Shown here in pieces: positions 61,355 through 64,000 of a stretch of 64,000 nucleotides of DNA; position 1 is the stretch's first letter, and each line of letters begins with the position of its first letter. Under the pieces are notes generated by a model. That model worked only from the letters and a program-made list of their open reading frames with translations. It did not search any database and was not told the origin of the DNA. Made by a program: the position numbers and the translations under genes. This DNA is from Allokutzneria sp. NRRL B-24872 (GTDB taxonomy: Bacteria; Actinomycetota; Actinomycetes; Mycobacteriales; Pseudonocardiaceae): NCBI RefSeq assembly GCF_002155965.1, contig NZ_MUMH01000018.1:62001-126000 (forward strand), read 5' to 3'.

Positions 61355-61920
61355 AGCGCGTCGGGCGTGGCGGGCGCGGTGCGCGCCCGCCACTCGTCCT
61401 CCACCATCGCGAAGACGTACTCCTCGCGCCACCCGTCCTCGTCGAGCGCGGTGCCGATGAAGTGCGCTTCACGGCGCATTCCCAGGCGTGCCAGCAGTGC
61501 CGCCGACGCCGTGTTGCGCGCCGAGCACCGCCCGAAGATCCGGTGCAGGTCCAGCTCCTCGAAGCCCAGCCGCAGCACCGCGCGGGCGGTCTCCGTCGCG
61601 AAACCCCTGCCCTGGTGCGCCGGGTTGAAGATGTAGCCGATCTCGCCCTGCCGGTGCTCGGCGCTGCGCCAGACGAGTTCGACCTGGCCGATCACGGTTG
61701 CCGTCTCCGCCAGCACCACCGCGAGGCTGAGGCAGTCGCCCTCCTCCCGCAGCTCGTCCTCCTGCACCAGCTGCTCGACCGCGAGCCGCACCTGTTCGCG
61801 GCCGCGAGGCGCCCAGCGCATGTGCCGGGCGACCTCGGGAAGCCGTTGGTAGGCAAGCACGTCGTCCACGTCGTCCGGGGTGAACGGACGCAGTGCCAGC
61901 CGTTCTGTCGTGATGCGCAC
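61351..61920 (-). CDS. RimJ/RimL-type GNAT acetyltransferase
   Basis: A 189-residue protein (MRITTERLALRPFTPDDVDD). It belongs to the Acetyltransf_3 branch: IGQVELVWRSAEHRQGEIGY, IFNPAHQGRGFATETARAVL with the acetyl-CoA loop (QGRGFA), GFEELDLHRIFGRCSARNTA and SAALLARLGMRREAHFIGTA. Members acetylate protein N-termini, amino acids or antibiotics; the substrate here is unknown. Convergent with the LOG-family gene. Confidence 0.9.
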   Translation of the reverse strand: MRITTERLALRPFTPDDVDDVLAYQRLPEVARHMRWAPRGREQVRLAVEQLVQEDELREEGDCLSLAVVLAETATVIGQVELVWRSAEHRQGEIGYIFNPAHQGRGFATETARAVLRLGFEELDLHRIFGRCSARNTASAALLARLGMRREAHFIGTALDEDGWREEYVFAMVEDEWRARTAPATPDAL

Positions 61921-61939
61921 CGATCGACCCTAGGACGGC

Positions 61940-63517
61940 TCAGCCGAGCGGGATGTCCAGGTAGGACGGGGACGACGTCGGCGAGGTGAAGGTCAGGCGC
62001 TCGCCGAGCGTGGTCTCCGACGCGTACCTCGGGTCCACCGTGTCGATCACCAGGACCAGCCGGTGACCGGCCTCGACGTCGTGCAGGACGGGCTGCAACG
62101 TCACGTCGAGCTGCTGCGCCGCACCGGCCTTGCGGTCGACGAGCGTGACGGGCTTGTGCGAGAGCAGCCGCCCGACGCCGAGGCCGGAGACGTCGTAGAG
62201 GTAGGCGAACAGCGAGGTGTCCGACGCGCTCGGGGTGACCGTCACGTGCAGCTTCGGAGTTCCGGAAACCGTTGTGCGCCTTGACATCTGCTCGGTCTGC
62301 CAGACACCCGCGTTGAGCCTGCTGACGGCGGGCAGCCACCCGGAGACCGGCAGGCCGATCTGCGTGGCACCTCCGGCGAGCAGCACCGGGCCGGAGTCCG
62401 CGGCCGTGTCGAGACCGCCGTTGGCCGTGTGCGTCCAGCCGGTCCTCGCGCTCGTCGCCAGCTCGCCGGTGCGCCCGATCAGCGGGTTCACGTCGCCGAG
62501 GTAGCGCCTGCTGGTCGAGGAGGTCAGGGCGGACCAGCTGGCGAAGTTCCGCGCGGCCCCGCCGATGGTCGGCTTCAACCGCACTGGCGGCTCGGCGTTG
62601 ACGCCGTTGTCGGTGCCCCGGAGGTAGTGGTCCAGCCAGCGGTAGGTGGTCTCCCACGTGTCGTTGGGCAGGCCCGCGAGCCCGACCGCTTCGGGCGTCG
62701 CGTGATCACCGGGGGCGAGTTCGAGCCGCTTCGCGCCCTTGAGGCCGTTGAACAGCTCGACCACCTGGTCGGGCGGGAACAGGCCGTCCTGCCACGCGTT
62801 GGCGATCAGCACGGCGGGCTTGTTGGCGTTGAGCTGGTCGAGCTTCCTGCTGGGGCTGCGCGGGGCGGCCCACGTCTTCACCGGCTCGCGCTCGTTGGCG
62901 AGCACGTTGGCCAGCATCGCGTCCAGCTCGGGGCCGAAGCGCCCGGTCAGCTTGCCAGCGGCGCCGAGCAGCGCGATGCCCTGCGAGCTCCAGGTGTCGT
63001 TGGCGCCCAAGGACTTCTCCAGGTCCGCCCAGGTGCTCAGCGCGGCGACGGCCTTGATCCGCGGGTCGGCGGCTGCGGTCAGCAGGCTGAAGCCCGCGCC
63101 GTAGGAGATGCCCGCCATGCCGATCTGCGATGCGGAGGCGGGGGTGTTGGCCAGCGCCCAGTCGATCACCGCGCGCGCGTCGGCCACGTCGTTGGCGCTG
63201 CCGACCTCGATCTTGCCGCCGGAGGTGTAGAAGCCGCGGGCGGTGTAGGAGACGACCACGTAACCGCGGTCGGCGAGCTTGCGCGCGGGGATCTCGTACT
63301 CCAGCGTCGGCACGCCCCAGCTCGCCGGGAGTACGACAAGCGGGTGTTTTCCGGTGCTCGCAGGGGTGTACACGCGGGCGGTGAGCGTGACCCCGCCGGT
63401 CGCGGGGATGCGGTCGTACCGCGCGGTGGGGCCCGCGGCGGTCGCGGTCGGGGCGGTGGCTGTGGCGAGGCCGACGGCGAGCAAGGCCGCCGTGAGCAGG
63501 GAGGACAGGCGTCGCAC
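61940..63517 (-). CDS. Secreted X-Pro dipeptidyl-peptidase/CocE-like alpha/beta hydrolase
   Basis: A 525-residue protein. The GTG at 63517 has AGGAG 5 nt upstream. A signal peptide (MRRLSSLLTAALLAVGLATA with cleavage near ATAAG) precedes an S15/CocE alpha/beta hydrolase: GYVVVSYTARGFYTSGGKIE, the nucleophile in MAGISYGAGFSLL (Ser), NAWQDGLFPPDQVVELFNGL with the acid Asp, and LAPGDHATPEAV with the His. The C-terminal jelly-roll (LHVTVTPSASDTSLFAYLYD, VEAGHRLVLVIDTVDPR) is the PepX_C domain. It is probably an exported peptidase or esterase. No partner gene is adjacent. Confidence 0.88.
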   Translation of the reverse strand: MRRLSSLLTAALLAVGLATATAPTATAAGPTARYDRIPATGGVTLTARVYTPASTGKHPLVVLPASWGVPTLEYEIPARKLADRGYVVVSYTARGFYTSGGKIEVGSANDVADARAVIDWALANTPASASQIGMAGISYGAGFSLLTAAADPRIKAVAALSTWADLEKSLGANDTWSSQGIALLGAAGKLTGRFGPELDAMLANVLANEREPVKTWAAPRSPSRKLDQLNANKPAVLIANAWQDGLFPPDQVVELFNGLKGAKRLELAPGDHATPEAVGLAGLPNDTWETTYRWLDHYLRGTDNGVNAEPPVRLKPTIGGAARNFASWSALTSSTSRRYLGDVNPLIGRTGELATSARTGWTHTANGGLDTAADSGPVLLAGGATQIGLPVSGWLPAVSRLNAGVWQTEQMSRRTTVSGTPKLHVTVTPSASDTSLFAYLYDVSGLGVGRLLSHKPVTLVDRKAGAAQQLDVTLQPVLHDVEAGHRLVLVIDTVDPRYASETTLGERLTFTSPTSSPSYLDIPLG

Positions 63518-63668
63518 GGGCACTCCTGGTGACTTGTCGCCGGTGACGTGAGTCACAGTGGTGCAAGCAGTAGACGGTTGCCTACTCGTAAGTAGCAAGA
63601 ACGTGTGACGCGCTTCACGTTCACCGCGGTCCGATCGGGGGATGGTGCCGCCTGGCACGATCGACGGG

Positions 63669-64000
63669 GTGACTCCGTTGAAGTTCGGCACGCGCGAGGT
63701 GCCGGGGAATCGCGCGCTGGTGATGGCGATCGTCAACCGCACCAGGGATTCCTTCTACGACCGTGGTGCCACGTTCACCGACGGCGCCGCGATGGCGGCG
63801 GTCGACCTGGCCGTCGCCGAGGGCGCGGACATCGTCGACATCGGCGGGGTCAGAGCGGGCTCCCACGGGGAGGACGTGGACGCCGAGGAGGAGGCCCGCA
63901 GGGTGGTCCCGTTCGTCGCCGAGGTCCGCGAGCGCCACCCCGAGCTGGTGATCAGCGTGGACACCTGGCGGCACGAGGTCGGCAGGGCGGTCTGCGAGGC
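63669..64000 (+). CDS. folP2: Dihydropteroate synthase-family protein, N-terminal part
   Basis: The first 110 codons, cut by the right window edge, from the GTG at 63669. The pterin-site segments are visible: LVMAIVNRTRDSFYDRGATF (in place of the canonical NVTPDSFSDGG), AEGADIVDIGGVRAGSHGED (canonical DIGGESTRPG) and LVISVDTWRHEVGRAVCE. The changes match the FolP2 branch of actinobacteria (Rv1207) rather than true FolP1; M. tuberculosis FolP2 is reported not to have DHPS activity. The downstream part is needed to confirm. Confidence 0.88.
   Translation, partial: MTPLKFGTREVPGNRALVMAIVNRTRDSFYDRGATFTDGAAMAAVDLAVAEGADIVDIGGVRAGSHGEDVDAEEEARRVVPFVAEVRERHPELVISVDTWRHEVGRAVCE

Overview
The window is a high-GC actinobacterial chromosome segment, most likely from the Pseudonocardiales. 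The signs are strong G/C in third codon positions, many GTG starts, mycothiol biosynthesis (mshB), the succinylase branch of the DAP pathway, DUF3558 lipoproteins and TTGTCCACA-type DnaA boxes. Family-level placement is inference. Gene order follows two blocks of the Mycobacterium tuberculosis map: fumC, glpX, xseB, xseA, the Rv1109c-like gene, ispH, the DUF6542 gene and ychF (Rv1098-Rv1112), then typA, lpqW, mshB, fdxC, dapC, dapD, dapE, a LOG-family gene and folP2 (Rv1165-Rv1207). Lineage-specific genes interrupt both blocks.

Layout. 1-8 kb: 5' end of guaB1, a DUF4288-like gene, a DUF4097 lipoprotein, a LigB-type DNA ligase, a divergent MocR regulator/EamA exporter pair, fumC and a TrxR-like ferredoxin-NADP reductase. 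8-12.6 kb: an L,D-transpeptidase lipoprotein, then four tandem secreted S1 proteases, each with its own terminator and each preceded by a short 5'-leader hairpin with a conserved loop. 12.7-20 kb: glpX, the xse operon with an extra gene between xseA and xseB, ispH, DUF6542 and rmuC. 20-27.4 kb: sbcDC, an alkylation-repair pair (MGMT and an Ada-AlkA fusion) and ychF. 27.5-32.7 kb: a Tat-exported PhoX-like protein, a pterin dehydratase, and a TPP riboswitch controlling a ThiBPQ-type ABC importer.

32.7-38.7 kb: an ABC exporter plus LolA-like protein operon, divergent from a two-component system, with paired CTGAGA direct repeats in the shared promoter; then an SRPBCC-NUDIX fusion. 38.7-40.5 kb: a tryptophanyl-tRNA synthetase preceded by a Trp-Trp leader peptide with mutually exclusive hairpins; a YciI-family gene; and an unannotatably short 38-residue Cys/Lys-rich gene with an iron-box-like site upstream. 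40.6-52 kb: typA, a convergent toxin-antitoxin pair, lpqW and a complete oligopeptide importer operon. 52-64 kb: mshB and its membrane neighbour, a three-gene insertion (possible ESX-type small protein, DUF3558 lipoprotein, unknown protein), a GNAT enzyme, fdxC-dapC, a CHAD protein, dapD/dapE, a LOG-family gene, a second GNAT, a secreted X-Pro-peptidase-like hydrolase and the 5' end of folP2.

The most novel-looking signals are the covarying AGAGGGC-loop hairpins shared by the four protease leaders, the Trp leader attenuator at trpS, and the small Cys/Lys-rich gene behind a putative IdeR/DmdR box. No rRNA, tRNA, CRISPR array, insertion sequence or prophage gene was found.
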